DNA of 64,000 bases from Siphonodentalium dalli (taxonomy: Eukaryota > Mollusca > Scaphopoda > Gadilida > Siphonodentaliidae). The notes under the pieces were generated by a model. The model searched no databases, had not been told where the DNA came from, and was given only the letters and a program-made list of their open reading frames with translations. The stretch covers positions 14,057,729 to 14,121,728 of the forward strand of contig CP136068.1 in NCBI GenBank assembly GCA_032622095.1. The letters are read 5' to 3'. Shown one piece after another: positions 1-10,545 of this stretch. Position 1 is the stretch's first letter. The number at the start of each line of letters is the position of its first letter. The position numbers and the translations under genes were made by a program.

Positions 1-2073
1 CTTGTCTATGGGTAGGTCGTTGGCGTAGATTAAGAAGAGGAGTGGGCTTAGTACTGATCCTTGTGGTGTTCCGGCGCGTAGGTGGACTGGGTTTGATGTT
101 TCGTTGTTGATGCGGACGCTGAGTTGACGGTCTTTTAGGAATGAGGAGATGAGGCGTGTGTATTTTCTTGCAAGGTTGAGGTGGCTGATCTTGTATCGGA
201 GGCCGTCGTGCGATACTGAGTCGAAGGCTTTTTCTACGTCTAGGAAGACTGCGCCTGTTGTCCAGTTTTTTCCTAGGGATAGTCGGACGTCTTCTGCAAT
301 TCTGATGATGTGTTCTATGCCCTCTTTTCCTTGTCGGTAACCGCGCTGCCATGGATTGAAAAAGTTGGAGGAATCTAGGTGGTCTCGGAGTCTGCTGCTG
401 ATTATTCTCTCGAAGAGTTTTCCTGTACATTGAAGAAGGCTGATGGGTCGGTAGTTGCTAGGGATGGATCGGTCTTTGTCTGGCTTTGGGATCATTACTC
501 CTACTGCTGTTTTCCATGCTGTTGGGAAGTATCCAATGGTTAGGCATGCGTTGAAGAGTAACAGTAGTCTGGCGAAGAAGGCTGGTGGAGCTTGTCGAAG
601 TATTGAGTAGGTGATGCTGTCGTTGCCTGGAGCTGAATTGTTTTTTCCCTTCTTTAGATTGGATATTATCTCTTCGTGTGTGATGGGTGATGCAATGGGA
701 AAGACTTCATCCAGGTCGCTGTCGGTGTTGTTTAGTGGTTGGAAGAGGTCTGGATTGTCTTTGATGTGGTTTTCAACGGTCGTTTTGAAGTTGTCGTCGT
801 ATGCTGCGCCTTGGTGGGTGTTGTGGATCATTTTTAGATTTTCTGCGAAGGTCTCTGCTTTTTCGATGTCTCCTGAGGTGAGGTTTCCGTCTGTTTTTTT
901 TAGGGGTTTTTCCGTTTTGTTGTTGGTTGTTCCGGTGCCGGTTAGGGTTTTGAATGTTTTCCAGAAGTTTTTGTTCATTTTCATGTTGCCGAGTTCTGTT
1001 GTTGCTCGCTGCCAGGATTCAGATTTTTCTTTTTTCACTGCTGCTTTGACTTGTTTGTTCATTGAGTTGTAGAGATGTTTGTAGTGGGGGTCTCCTGGAT
1101 TTTTCTGCTGAAGTCTTCGTAGTTTTCGTTTTAGTCGGATCATGTTGAGGGTTTCCGGGGAGACTCGCCATGCTGTGGTGTTGACTTGTTGTTTCGGGCA
1201 TGCTATGTCTAGGGCGGAGTCTATGGTTTTTGAGAGCTGTTGGCATGTAGTGTCGATGTTGGTTGTTGTCGTGATGGATGGGGTGTCTATGTTGTCGGTG
1301 ATGTGTTGTCGGAAGAGGTCCCAGTTGGCTTTTTTGAGATTGCGGCGCATAGTTTTCTGGTGGCGATCTACGCTGGCGTTGCTGATCTTGATGTGGAGGG
1401 GTAGATGGTCGCTGGAGATGTCGTCTCCTACTTGGCACTGGAATCCTTTTGTGGTGCTGGATGGGGTGGCGATGGCTAGGTCGAGGATGTCCCATGTGTT
1501 GGTTGGAGCGTGGCAATGTGTTGGTTCGTCTTCGTGGTTCAATATGATTAGATCTAAGTCTTCGATGATGTCAAACATTCGGTCGCCGTTAGTGTTCGTC
1601 AGGTTGCAGCCGTAGATGGTGTGTTTCGCGTTGTAATCTCCGATGAAAATGCATTGTCGATGCGTTGATGTGAAGCGGTTGAAGGAGGATCTGTTGAGTT
1701 CTGTGGATGGTGGGTTGTATGTAGCTACAATGGCAGTATTGATGCCACGTATGGTTATCTCAACTGCCAGGGTCTCTTCGTCTATGTCTTCTGTGTTCAG
1801 CATGGCGTGTTTCAGGTCTTTGTGTATGAGTAATGCAACACCTCCCCCCTGGGAGTTCCGGTCTCGGCGCGCGATTTTGTAATTAGTGAAGGTGATCCGG
1901 CTATTGTCGTCGAGCTTGGTCTCATTAATGGCGATTATATCTGGTTGATGGTCGGTGATGTATTCTTGTAAGATTTGGCGCTTGTGTGTTAATCCGTTGA
2001 TGTTTATGTGGAGCAGGTGCAACAGGCAATCAGGCGATTTCCTGTTGTTCTTTGAGTGAGTCGTGTCAGCCAT
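1..2073 (-). CDS. Jockey-type LINE ORF2: AP-like endonuclease plus reverse transcriptase, partial at left edge
   Basis: I translated this frame by hand from the ATG at 2073 down to base 1. It is 691 codons without a stop and then leaves the window. The N-terminal half is an apurinic-type endonuclease: LHININGL near residue 21, NETK with the catalytic Glu near 51, GDYNAKH near 145 and SDHLPL near 221. The reverse transcriptase follows, with NYRPISLL, LDVEKAFDS near 611 and GTPQGSVLSPLL near 670. The YADD box lies just outside. The protein would nick target DNA and prime reverse transcription of its own RNA. The start lies 42 bases after the ORF1 stop, as expected for a two-ORF LINE. The open frame suggests a young copy; whether it is complete cannot be seen. 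Confidence 0.93.
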   Translation of the reverse strand, partial: MADTTHSKNNRKSPDCLLHLLHININGLTHKRQILQEYITDHQPDIIAINETKLDDNSRITFTNYKIARRDRNSQGGGVALLIHKDLKHAMLNTEDIDEETLAVEITIRGINTAIVATYNPPSTELNRSSFNRFTSTHRQCIFIGDYNAKHTIYGCNLTNTNGDRMFDIIEDLDLIILNHEDEPTHCHAPTNTWDILDLAIATPSSTTKGFQCQVGDDISSDHLPLHIKISNASVDRHQKTMRRNLKKANWDLFRQHITDNIDTPSITTTTNIDTTCQQLSKTIDSALDIACPKQQVNTTAWRVSPETLNMIRLKRKLRRLQQKNPGDPHYKHLYNSMNKQVKAAVKKEKSESWQRATTELGNMKMNKNFWKTFKTLTGTGTTNNKTEKPLKKTDGNLTSGDIEKAETFAENLKMIHNTHQGAAYDDNFKTTVENHIKDNPDLFQPLNNTDSDLDEVFPIASPITHEEIISNLKKGKNNSAPGNDSITYSILRQAPPAFFARLLLLFNACLTIGYFPTAWKTAVGVMIPKPDKDRSIPSNYRPISLLQCTGKLFERIISSRLRDHLDSSNFFNPWQRGYRQGKEGIEHIIRIAEDVRLSLGKNWTTGAVFLDVEKAFDSVSHDGLRYKISHLNLARKYTRLISSFLKDRQLSVRINNETSNPVHLRAGTPQGSVLSPLLFLIYANDLPIDK

Positions 2074-2115
2074 TGTAGGTGTTGAAATTGGATCTTGTTA
2101 GGTGTTGGTGTTGTT

Positions 2116-3480
2116 TTAACGTCTGAATGTGAATTGTTGTATGGCGTCTGTGCTGAGTTGTGTTCTGTAGAAGGTGTTGACAGCTTCGCTAACGTGTTGA
2201 CTGACACTTCTGTTGAGATCTTGTTTGTTTTCATCTGGTGCTGTGAGAACTTTGACTAATGATGTTGTGATTACTGCGGCAAGTTTGAGTGTGTCTGTGA
2301 TGTCGGCGGGTTTGCTGGTGGCTGCTGCATATGTCAATTTTTTTGTCTCTTTTGTTGTTACTTCCTGTTTGTACACTCGGCATCCTTTGTAGGCTGAGTT
2401 GTGGTCATTGTCACAGTTGGCGCATCTTTTTATTTCGGTGGTACAATCTTGGTGTTTATGATTTCCTGCGCAGTTCTTGCATATGATGTTGTTGTTTTTA
2501 CAGAATTCTGCGGTGTGATTAAATCTCTGACATTTGTAGCATTGGGTGACGTGTGGTTGTTCCTTGTAGTCAATAACTTTGTATTTGTTGATGTTGGACC
2601 CTAGGCGGACTCCCTTCATCAGTTGTTGCTTGGATTCTTTGTCTGGGCAGGTTACTTTGATTTTCCAGGTCGGTTGGTCGTTATAGGAGCTTTTGAATCT
2701 TTGTATTTGACGATCATTTCCAATGTCTTGCTTTATCTCGTCTTCTGTGACTGTAGGTGGTACCCCGCAGATAACGGCTCGATGGATTGCTTGGTTTGGT
2801 CTGTTGCTGCCGTGTGTGAGTCTGAAAGTAATGTTGTTATCTTTGAAGGTCGGTATTTCTTTGGCTTTAGTCAGTAGGTAGTGCTTAGTTTCCTCGTTTT
2901 GCGGATATATCAGGACAGTTCCGGCTCTGGTCGTTGATGTTCGTATAGGATATTTCGTTGTGATAGTGCGGTGCAGGAAGTGAGGGCTCTGTTTCATTTC
3001 TTGTGTCAGGTTTTCGGCTACTATGGTGACTCTTCGTTTGTGTACGTCGTGGTTGGCTGGTTTGTTGTCAGGTCGGGTGGCAGGTCGGGTGGTAGGTGGG
3101 TTGCTTCTTACCGGTGCATCTTCTTTTCTTTTTTTTTGCGGCGTGCTTATCGGGCTGATTATTTCGGGGATGTCGTTGGCTTTACGTTTCTTGTTGTTGT
3201 TGTTGTAGAAGATGGCGAAGTCGCTGTCAGAGATGTCCGTGTCAGTAGCAGTCTGGATGTCTGTTTCTTTAGTCATGGATATGTTGCTGGCTGGCTCGGA
3301 CGGTTCGTTGTTGGGCTTAGTGGTGTCCATCTGGGTGTTGTGAGTCGTTGTTGGGGTGGCTGGAGTTTCTTTGTTAGTCGGTTTGCTGGATTCTTTTATT
3401 TTTCCGTTGGTCGTTGCGTTTGTAGGTGGTTTCTTGACGTCTTTATCTCTTTTTTTCTTATCTTTTTTCTTGTCCGTATT

Positions 3481-3513
<33 letters not shown>

Positions 3514-3693
3514 AATAACGGCTTCTGTAAGTTTTTTTATCTCTTCTTGTAGACCATCTGTTGTCTTGGTAAGACCGGTTATCTGCTGTTTCAAACTTTC
3601 ATTCTCCGCCCTAAGGAGACCCAGCGCACTGAAGTCGGCGCCCTGATAAGGGCACTGCGACTCCGATGCAGCAATTTTTGCTGAGTCAGCCAT
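2116..3693 (-). CDS. LINE ORF1: gag-like nucleic-acid-binding protein with CCHC knuckles
   Basis: This is a 525-residue protein. Residues about 25-60 form a leucine/glutamate coiled-coil-like segment. A run of twelve Asn follows, encoded by a (GTT)n tract on the + strand, and then a long Lys/Thr/Asn-rich linker. Near residue 400 are three Cys/His knuckles, CYKCQRFNHTAEFC, CKNCAGNHKHQDC and CANCDNDHNSAYKGC, preceded by a stretch like the PRE_C2HC region of Jockey-clade Gag proteins. The role known for this family is to bind the element RNA and form the RNP. It sits directly upstream of ORF2 on the same strand, with a 42-base gap. The Asn run is probably length-variable. Assignment to the Jockey clade comes from knuckle spacing and the ORF2 motifs. 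Confidence 0.9.
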
Positions 3694-4567
3694 AGTTCAG
3701 AATCTGAGTTTGTGAAACAAAAAGTTGTGTTTGTAGATAACTGCAGGAGCAAGCTGTGAGCTGTGTGACTGTGAGACTGGTTATGAATTGTCATACCATG
3801 CGAGCTTTTTATATTATTAGGATAATTCCAAAATCGACCAGAGAAGCCCGTGTATTGGTTTGGCATTTCTTTGATGTGAGCATCGTTTATATTTAGTTAA
3901 GGTCGATCACATGTCACTATCACAAAGGAGTGTTGATACGGCGACGAGCTCATGCACCTCGTATGGTTTCTTTATGTTGGCACCGGTATAATAGAAAGTG
4001 AATCAAAATCACACCATTGTCTTTTTGACGTGTTGTTACAACGTTGGTCTCACGCGAGCACACCACCGTTTCAAAACTGAACATATGACATATCACCTTT
4101 ATCGCTCACTCAAATGTTAGAAACGTGACAAGGTGAGAACAACTCATGCTTGATCCTGTCAAAGATTGCTTACTAGCAATTTTTTTTTTAAATTGCTTAC
4201 AGTAGGAAAGATATTGTTCATCAGCTAAATATCGTTCGACGTGTGTGTAACCATGATCGGATTTTACTGTGATATTGGATAATTGTATCGGCTATAAAAG
4301 GTAAGCTTCCATTTATTCGCGATACTACTGAAAATCCTTCAATTCAATTCAATTTATTGAACATACATTATAAAATTAAGCAAAAATAAAAGTATACACA
4401 ATCTGAAATATGAGCTGAAATAATTTTAAAATATAACAGGAATAAAAATTTTATGTTTATCTTGATGTTGTATAATTTTATACTTGTATTGGAGAAAAGT
4501 GATGTTCTGAAGCTTAAATCTTATCCTCAATACATGTGGTTTAGTTTAAGCATTAGTCAGCCTGATA
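3694..4567. other. No gene seen; possible LINE 5' UTR and an old LINE tail
   Basis: The first part probably includes the 5' UTR of the LINE to the left. Around 4339-4375 is a pentanucleotide-like CAATT run followed by TTTATTGAACATAC, which read on the minus strand looks like a decayed AATAAA-type LINE tail. I see no coding frame. Confidence 0.4.
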
Positions 4568-5397
4568 GTTCGTAACCGCCCAGCCATGTTCGTACCCGCC
4601 CAGCCATGGACGTAACCGCCCAGCCCGGAGGTTCGTAACCGCCCAGCTGGGCGGTTCAGTGGGAGTTAGAAAATCGTTTAAAGATTGGTTCTAAATGACC
4701 CAAACGAACAAAATCTAAGCGTTTACAAACAATATGTGGTTATTTGTTATTTTTGAACACACGGATGCACTATAGCTGCTGTGAAAACGAAGAAATCGTT
4801 AAAAAACGTTGATCATAATATTTCGTGAGCGCGATTCAACAAACACTCATCAAAATAATCTAAATACTCGTTTCAAATGATTTAATTTTAATAACACGTT
4901 GATGTGTGCAACAAAATATGATCATGTGTTATGTTTGTATTCTAGAGCGCATCAGAATTGGTGTAAAAAATCTAGAAATTTGCAAAAATCTGCGAAGACA
5001 ATATTTATCGAAAGTGCCCAGCTGGGCGGTTCCACGTTATTCGATAAATATTGTCTCAAAACTCGTTTTAAAAGATGTTCTTATAAAAACCCTTTAATGT
5101 GAATGTTTAAAAATGGTCACTTGTTGTGTTACAACGTGGAAACATCTTTGTATTGATGCATAGAATTAGAAATTAGCGAAAATTGGGCGAAAACTGAGTG
5201 AAAATTAGCGAAAATTTACTTCGGTCACCCGTCGATGCTTCGGACTGCTATATTCGCTCCTAAAGCTTTCTAATGACAAGTTTTCGGGATATTCGCAAAG
5301 AAATATATATATTAGTTGTCCAAAAGTAATAATCAATCACTATTGCGTCCAAAATATCCTTTAATTTGGAGTTTACTCTAATACCGCCCAGCTGGGC
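4568..5397. repeat. Region with recurring GCCCAGCTGGGC palindromes
   Basis: Four short direct repeats of the form CGTAACCGCCCAGC lie between 4570 and 4650 and end in a 20-bp perfect palindrome at 4637-4656 (AACCGCCCAGCTGGGCGGTT). The core GCCCAGCTGGGC recurs at 5016-5027 and 5386-5397. At 4996-5011 and 5041-5056 is a perfect 16-bp inverted repeat (AGACAATATTTATCGA and its complement) around the second core. There is no coding frame and no recognised family. Confidence 0.7.
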
Positions 5398-6092
5398 CGC
5401 CCAGTAGGGGCTTTTATACTATTTTTTCAAAATCGAGGAGGAATAAAAGATATATATATAGGGTCTCGTATCTAGGCGAGTCGTGCAGTCGTTGATTGCT
5501 CTATTGTCCGGAGACGGTAGAGAGGTGTCGAGTAAGCGGTTTGAAATCAGCCAGGTGTCGGTGAATCGACCGTGTGTCGACCGGGGACTCAACAATTTAT
5601 TGTAAACAAAGAGACTTAACGTTATTAGCGAGAAGTGCGAGATTACCGGTGTGTTCGATTAGCCATACTATCTGGCGTTGGTTTCACGCCATGGGGAATT
5701 AGTTAATGGTCGTGTAGAGGTGGATTCTTAATTGAGTAAACATAGGTTGATGAAATGGCTTCCTGTGTAACAAAAGAGCTTTATTTTACGGTGTTTTAAA
5801 CTGATTGCAAAAGAGTGAAGTCATATATACGCTCAATTCAATAGCTTCTCACATTCCCCCGCAATGGATAGTGTTGAATGGGACGAGACTCGCGCCTGTT
5901 ATGAATCAGTATAGGCGTTAGGGGCAATTAATTTGAATAGAACAACGCATTCAGGCTTTGTTTAACTAAATCGGAGGTGTGGATACCACTCCAGACGGTT
6001 TTATGACAGCGTCTGATACCATGGCGTCTGTTGTTTTAAGACTCCTTTAAATGTGGAGAGTTTGAAGAAAGTCCACATTCCGAATTTTCACA
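5398..6092. other. No gene recognised; AATAAA-type tail then GC-richer stretch
   Basis: At about 5436-5460 GGAGGAATAAAAGATATATA resembles the 3' ends of the two LINEs at 37-45 kb, so an old LINE tail may end here. The following 600 bases carry no convincing frame and lead into the hAT remnant. Confidence 0.35.
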
Positions 6093-6840
6093 ATGAATCG
6101 CAAACGTAAATTAGATTTCGGCACGAGTCAAAATGACCAACCGTGTAAAGTTAAAAAACTTACAGATTTCTTTGGAAAATCCACAAATGTTGATATCGTG
6201 GATAAACCATCCAAACCCACAACTGTTTGTAGTGATGTGATAGAGATACCATGCGACACAAATGTGAATAATGCACCTAACAATATTGGACAATACAATT
6301 CTGCGAGGACGCCGGATAAACAAATATTTTCGCCAAAACGTGCATTTAAGGACGAGTGGAGAATCGGCCGTGACTGGCTTTCTTACGACAGGGAAAAACG
6401 TGTCATGTACTGTAAACTCTGTCGAGAAGCTGGAGTTTGCGACAGGTACTCCAGTTATGAAAAAAGACATGATTCAAAAACACGAAGCTTCAAAATGCGC
6501 AAACTCGCACACTGCATCTTTTCGAATCAACCGCGACTGCACATCGATGAAAGAGGTTCAAACAGCGACATTGTCAAAAGCTGAGAAATCCATTACGTGA
6601 GCGTTGAAAAACGCTTACTTCCTTGCTAAACACCATTTTGTCGAACAGTCTTCTACCTGATCTCAACAATCTCTGCATAGAACAAGGAAATACCTTCCTA
6701 CCCGGACTAATCCATGCTCGACGTTATCAACGATACATGCCTTAAGGAGATTTCACAGTGCCTTGTTCTCAGTATTATGCTTGATGAATCAACTGACATT
6801 TCTGAATGCTAGGATTTAGCAAATTTCATGTTCAGATTTA
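6093..6840 (+). pseudogene. Decayed hAT-type transposase (ZNF862-like, BED/TTF zinc-finger N-terminus)
   Basis: The first frame (6093-6584) has a Lys-rich start, then a WLSYDREKRVMYCKLC segment typical of hAT-derived proteins with an N-terminal zinc finger. The finger continues in the +1 frame as KHEASKC, so there is a frameshift near 6450-6480. Further on, AYFLAKHHFVE (about 6615) and MLDESTDIS (about 6778), the conserved Asp-Glu-Ser-Thr-Asp motif of this family, lie in different frames with stops between them. The catalytic C-terminal half is absent. It cannot make a transposase. I see no terminal repeats or target duplication, so the extent of the original element is unknown. Confidence 0.75.
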
Positions 6841-7158
6841 AAAAAAATCTCACACCGGACCAAACCATGGTCGATCCGGTGTGTCCCGATTCCTCCCCGG
6901 TGGCCAGTCATAAACTGATAATTAATTTTAAAAAAAAACACATAGGGTGAATTTGCATGGCGTTTGACCACTTGATATTAGGTTTTTTTTTAATTTTCAG
7001 GCTCAGATCTACAAATTTTCTTGTACTGGTGGGCCCAGTGGATTATGTCCCCTCCCCCGATTAGTGACAAAACGACTACTGATTAGTTTAGAATATGCTA
7101 CCAACCAGGCGATTGTGAGAAACCAGTTGGGGGGGGGGGGCTAGCCCGGATGCCCGTG
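6841..7158. other. No gene; short hairpin and a G tract
   Basis: A short hairpin with ACACCGGA/TCCGGTGT arms lies near 6853-6884. A run of about ten G bases lies near 7131-7141, just before the 180-bp direct repeat. Confidence 0.4.
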
Positions 7159-7338
7159 AGCACCCCGTCCAAACACAGAGACCATCTTTATAGCCACGTC
7201 ACGGCAATGAGTCGAGACTGTGTTAGTGTATGACACCATATACTCACTCTATTAACCACAACCTGTCATTAATGCAGTGAATAAAGTGGTCAGTGAAAAG
7301 ATTGGCCTTCCGTATCTATCTAAGTGCTAAAAGCCGCC
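7159..7338. repeat. 180-bp direct repeat, left copy
   Basis: This stretch starts AGCACCCCGTCC and ends TAAAAGCCGCC. It is repeated with a few substitutions at 10366-10545. If the 1254-bp minus-strand element is removed, the two copies directly flank the truncated LINE at 7339-9099. The simplest reading is an unusually long target-site duplication. Confidence 0.8.
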
Positions 7339-8767
7339 CTGGCACACTGGTCTGATACACAAACTTAAAGAATATGGAGTTGAGGGAGAACTTTTATTGT
7401 GGATTAGTGACTATATATCAAACAGAAAACAGTGTGTGGTCGTTTCTGATGCCGCGTCTGACTATATGTATCTCCACGCAGGAGTCCCTCAAGGATGTAT
7501 ATTGGGGCCTTTCTTATTTCTTGTATTTATAAATGATTTGTCTGATACAATTCATTCTTTTACGCGTATGTATGCTGATGACACTTGTTTCACGAATGCC
7601 AGTCCTTCGATTGAAGAAACCAGCTCTAATCTATCGGCCGATCTTGATCGTATCTCTGCTTGGGCTAATCAATGGCTTGTAAATTTTAATCCTGACAAAA
7701 CAAAGGCAATCGTGTTCTCTTTTAGACCCTCCAGTACAAATGTCATGGATTTGTCACTGGATGACTCCGCCATAGAAATTGTCTCATCTCATAGGCATCT
7801 AGGAATTGTTCTACAATCAAACCTGGACTGGGACATCCAAATAAATAATATGTGTAAGAGTGTAGCATCAAGACTATCACAACTAAGAAAGTTGAAATAT
7901 TTTTTGAATAGACGCACACTTGAGATTATGTATAACGTTTTCATTCTCCCTTTAATGGATTACGGTGATGTCATCTGGAATAATGCACCAGCATACCGCC
8001 TCAGTAAATTAGATGATCTATATTACGATGCAGCACGAATTGTCAGTGGTGTCACTAAATCTGTCTCAAACGCTAACTTATTACGTGAACTTGGTTGGAA
8101 TACTCTCCAACAACGCAGAGACTGGCATAAATTACGTCTCACTTATCAAATCATGACTAATCATGCACCATCCTATATACTAAACAAAATCCCTCCAACA
8201 ACTGGCGACATAACGGACAACAGATATGAGTTCAGAAATCCAAACTTTGTTAGACATTTTGTACCAGGCTCTCATCATACAAATAGTAGTTTCCTTCCTT
8301 CCATGATTTCGATATGGAATGGCCTAGAAAAAATAGCACAACAAAGCGCATCAATTACTACCTTCTCTAATCTTGTAAACCCACAATTTGGGACACTTAA
8401 ACCACCAATGTTTTATTCTAGCGGCAAAAGGAAAGCTAACATATTGTTATGTAGACTTCGAAATAAATGCAGCGATTTGAATGGGGACAAATGTCAAAAT
8501 CACTTAATAAGTAACCCGGAATGTAGTTGTGGCTACCTAAACGAGGACGCTGATCATTACTTTTTCACTTGTCCCTATTATCGAACAGAAAGGGCCAACC
8601 TCGAAGAAAAAATAATTCGAATAGGATTATATCAAGTTCATGTTGCTGATCTACTGTGTGGATCAGTCTCACTTTCCAATGAAGGAAATTACCAATTGTT
8701 CGCAGCTGTCCAAAAATATATTATAAACTCATTGCGATTTGGCGATGAACAGATGCACTACATTTAG
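7339..8767 (+). CDS. LINE reverse transcriptase, C-terminal two thirds (Jockey/CR1-like)
   Basis: The frame is open from the repeat junction, upstream of any ATG, to the stop at 8765-8767. It has GVPQGCILGPFLF (motif B), MYADDTCF with an intact YADD catalytic box near 7573, the FNPDKTK and SHRHLGIVLQ segments, and a thumb region with LPLMDYGDVIWNN. The C-terminus carries a Cys/His cluster (CSCGYLNEDADHYFFTC). The fingers, first catalytic Asp and endonuclease are missing, so it is not autonomous. The frame of about 470 residues is unbroken, so the insertion is fairly young. Confidence 0.88.
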
Positions 8768-9099
8768 TGAACATTATCAGTTGTGTATTAACTTAAATTG
8801 AGAACAACATGCACTAAACATAAACATATGATATAAAACTAACTTCCCTTACCCCATACCAATCTTGAACATTCCATATTGTATTTGTGTATTTTGTCAG
8901 ATTTATTTTTGTATTGTGGTCAACATTTATGTACTTAAATTTTTCATCTGTGCATCACCATCTTTTTCCCGGGGAGAGGAGCTCCACCTAAGTTGTTATA
9001 ACTTGTGCTCCAATCCCTATTCGCTCATCCTGCATTATTGTGTTATAAATATGTTTTGTTTGATATGTTAATATGGGATGAACAATAAAATATGAAACA
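7339..9099 (+). mobile_element. 5'-truncated non-LTR retrotransposon
   Basis: The coding sequence starts in mid-palm with the WHTGLIHKL stretch just after the 180-bp repeat. It ends in a short 3' UTR closing with AACAATAAAATATGAAAC, directly followed by the second repeat copy at 9100. Truncation at the 5' end with an A-rich 3' end is typical of target-primed reverse transcription. Confidence 0.85.
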
Positions 9100-9111
9100 A
9101 GCACCCCGTCC

Positions 9112-10365
9112 TACTACTACTATGGGGGGTTTGGGAAACTTTCCCGGGAAGATTTGAAAGGGGCGGAACCCCTCTCTTACAACCCACTGTTGAATTTAAT
9201 TGTGAACATGTAATGGTGTAACATTAACATGAGATTGGTGAGGGTGAAAGTGAAAATGATCTAGACATATTATTTTTTTTTCTTTGATTTCTTTGCTGTC
9301 TTTTTGCTTCGGTTGGATGTTGCTGTTGTTGTTGTTGTTGTGGTTGAATCTGAGTCGGCGCTGAGGTTTCTGGACTCAGGTGGCCAGGTGTTCCATTTTA
9401 GCTGTGTTACTCCGTTTATTATGGTTTCTGTGACCGTTCTGGGTGAAGGGTCCTGTCCTTTTGATCCTTCGTAGATCTGGCCGCGCCCCAGCAAGCAGTA
9501 CTCTTGTATGTTGAGTGGATACTCGCTGCGTGGGTCGCGTGAGATTTTCCAGTTGATGGCGAGACGCTGTCGTTCTATTTCATCTACTGGTGGTGTTGTT
9601 GGTAACGCCGGCCACTCCTCGTACCTCGGCGTCGGAGGGGCGGAGATGGTGCTATCCGCCCCTGGTGAAGAAAGGCTGGGTGGTGTCTCCATCTCCACGT
9701 TGAAACTGGCGGCAGGAACATCGGGGGTGGTATCCGCGTCCCTGTCTCCGCTCGTCTCTGTGCCGACAGCAGGGACCTCCGGCAGATCTACGGAGTCCCT
9801 GCTAGCTGGTCTGATGTCACCAGTCTGGGCGTCTGGGCGTCTCTCAGACAACTCCGGCCTACCGGCTGTGACACTGGATGGCTGAACCACACGGGGAGGG
9901 GTGACCGGTCGATCAACGGTCGCCCCCATCTTCTTCTTCCATTTCGCCCGTCTGGCTGCGTCCCTTCTCCTTCGAGCTGGTGTCTTTTTCTTAGGAGGCT
10001 CCTTTTTCATGGTACGGCTGGTCTTGGTCTTGCTCCAGGTGGAAGATCTCTGGTTTCCAGCATCTCCCGTCCTGAATTCAACACAGAGAGTCAAATAGCC
10101 TCTGTTAGACTGGAGATTCCAGCTAACAATATCCGCAATTTGAGATCTCTCTAGTGCTGCTAACGCGGCGTCAGGGATTACCTCCATTGTCCGTCGCACT
10201 AAGCCTAATCCAAAACCGTCTCACTCGGCCGGCATCAGCACGAGGGCGGTTGCTTCCAATTAAGGTTACAGACCGCACAAATCACTCGAACCGACGCTCT
10301 GACACCGCAAGGAACTAATGGAGTCAAATACAATCTGACTTGTTCGCTCCACTTGCTGCCAGAGA
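9112..10365 (-). mobile_element. ORF1-only (HAL1-like) nonautonomous element with 12-bp target duplication
   Basis: On the minus strand this 1254-bp piece starts TCTCTGGCAGCAAG and ends with a TAGTAGTAGTAG tail. It is flanked by perfect 12-bp direct repeats, AGCACCCCGTCC on the + strand, at 9100-9111 and 10366-10377. It holds one ORF (9270-10199) and no reverse transcriptase. It interrupts the second 180-bp repeat 12 bases after its start. Internal start, simple-repeat tail and duplication fit a LINE-mobilised element. Confidence 0.75.
9270..10199 (-). CDS. Basic 309-residue protein, probable ORF1 of a LINE-like element
   Basis: I do not recognise the family with certainty. Residues 1-50 include ADIVSWNLQSNRGYLTL, which looks like a folded beta-strand unit. 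Residues about 60-95 are very basic (KKEPPKKKTPARRRR), followed by a Pro/Thr/Ser/Asp-rich linker. A second conserved-looking block follows (EEWPALPTTPP to TVTETIINGVTQLKW). The end is a Thr run and a Lys/Ser tail, the Thr run encoded by a (TTG)n tract. It has no CCHC knuckle. The basic patches suggest nucleic-acid binding. The second in-frame Met at codon 5 (near 10187) is an alternative start. The frame is intact. Confidence 0.6.
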   Translation of the reverse strand: MRRTMEVIPDAALAALERSQIADIVSWNLQSNRGYLTLCVEFRTGDAGNQRSSTWSKTKTSRTMKKEPPKKKTPARRRRDAARRAKWKKKMGATVDRPVTPPRVVQPSSVTAGRPELSERRPDAQTGDIRPASRDSVDLPEVPAVGTETSGDRDADTTPDVPAASFNVEMETPPSLSSPGADSTISAPPTPRYEEWPALPTTPPVDEIERQRLAINWKISRDPRSEYPLNIQEYCLLGRGQIYEGSKGQDPSPRTVTETIINGVTQLKWNTWPPESRNLSADSDSTTTTTTTATSNRSKKTAKKSKKKK

Positions 10366-10545
10366 AGCACCCCGTCCAAACACAGAGACCATCTATATAG
10401 CCACGTCACGGCAATGAATCGAGACTGTGTTAGTGTTTGACACCATATACTCACTCTATTAACCACAACCTGTCATTAATGCAGTGAATAAAGTGGTCAG
10501 TGAAAATATTGGCCTTCCGTATCTATCTAAGTGCTAAAAGCCGCC
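10366..10545. repeat. 180-bp direct repeat, right copy
   Basis: This is the second copy of the repeat at 7159-7338. Its first 12 bases are also present at 9100-9111 because the minus-strand element inserted there and duplicated them. It ends GCCGCC before unrelated sequence. Confidence 0.8.

Larger units (their letters stand above)
1..3693 (-). mobile_element. Jockey-type non-LTR retrotransposon, 3' part outside the window
   Basis: ORF1 and ORF2 are both open and arranged as in Jockey-clade LINEs. The 5' UTR must lie above 3693. I could not fix its exact start, and the 3' end and target-site duplication are outside the window. Confidence 0.88.

Noticed and set aside
7159-10545. An LTR retrotransposon with 180-bp LTRs
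   Set aside because: The repeats abut a 5'-truncated LINE exactly, no primer-binding site or polypurine tract is seen, and the inner minus-strand element has its own 12-bp duplication. Kept as a weaker alternative.
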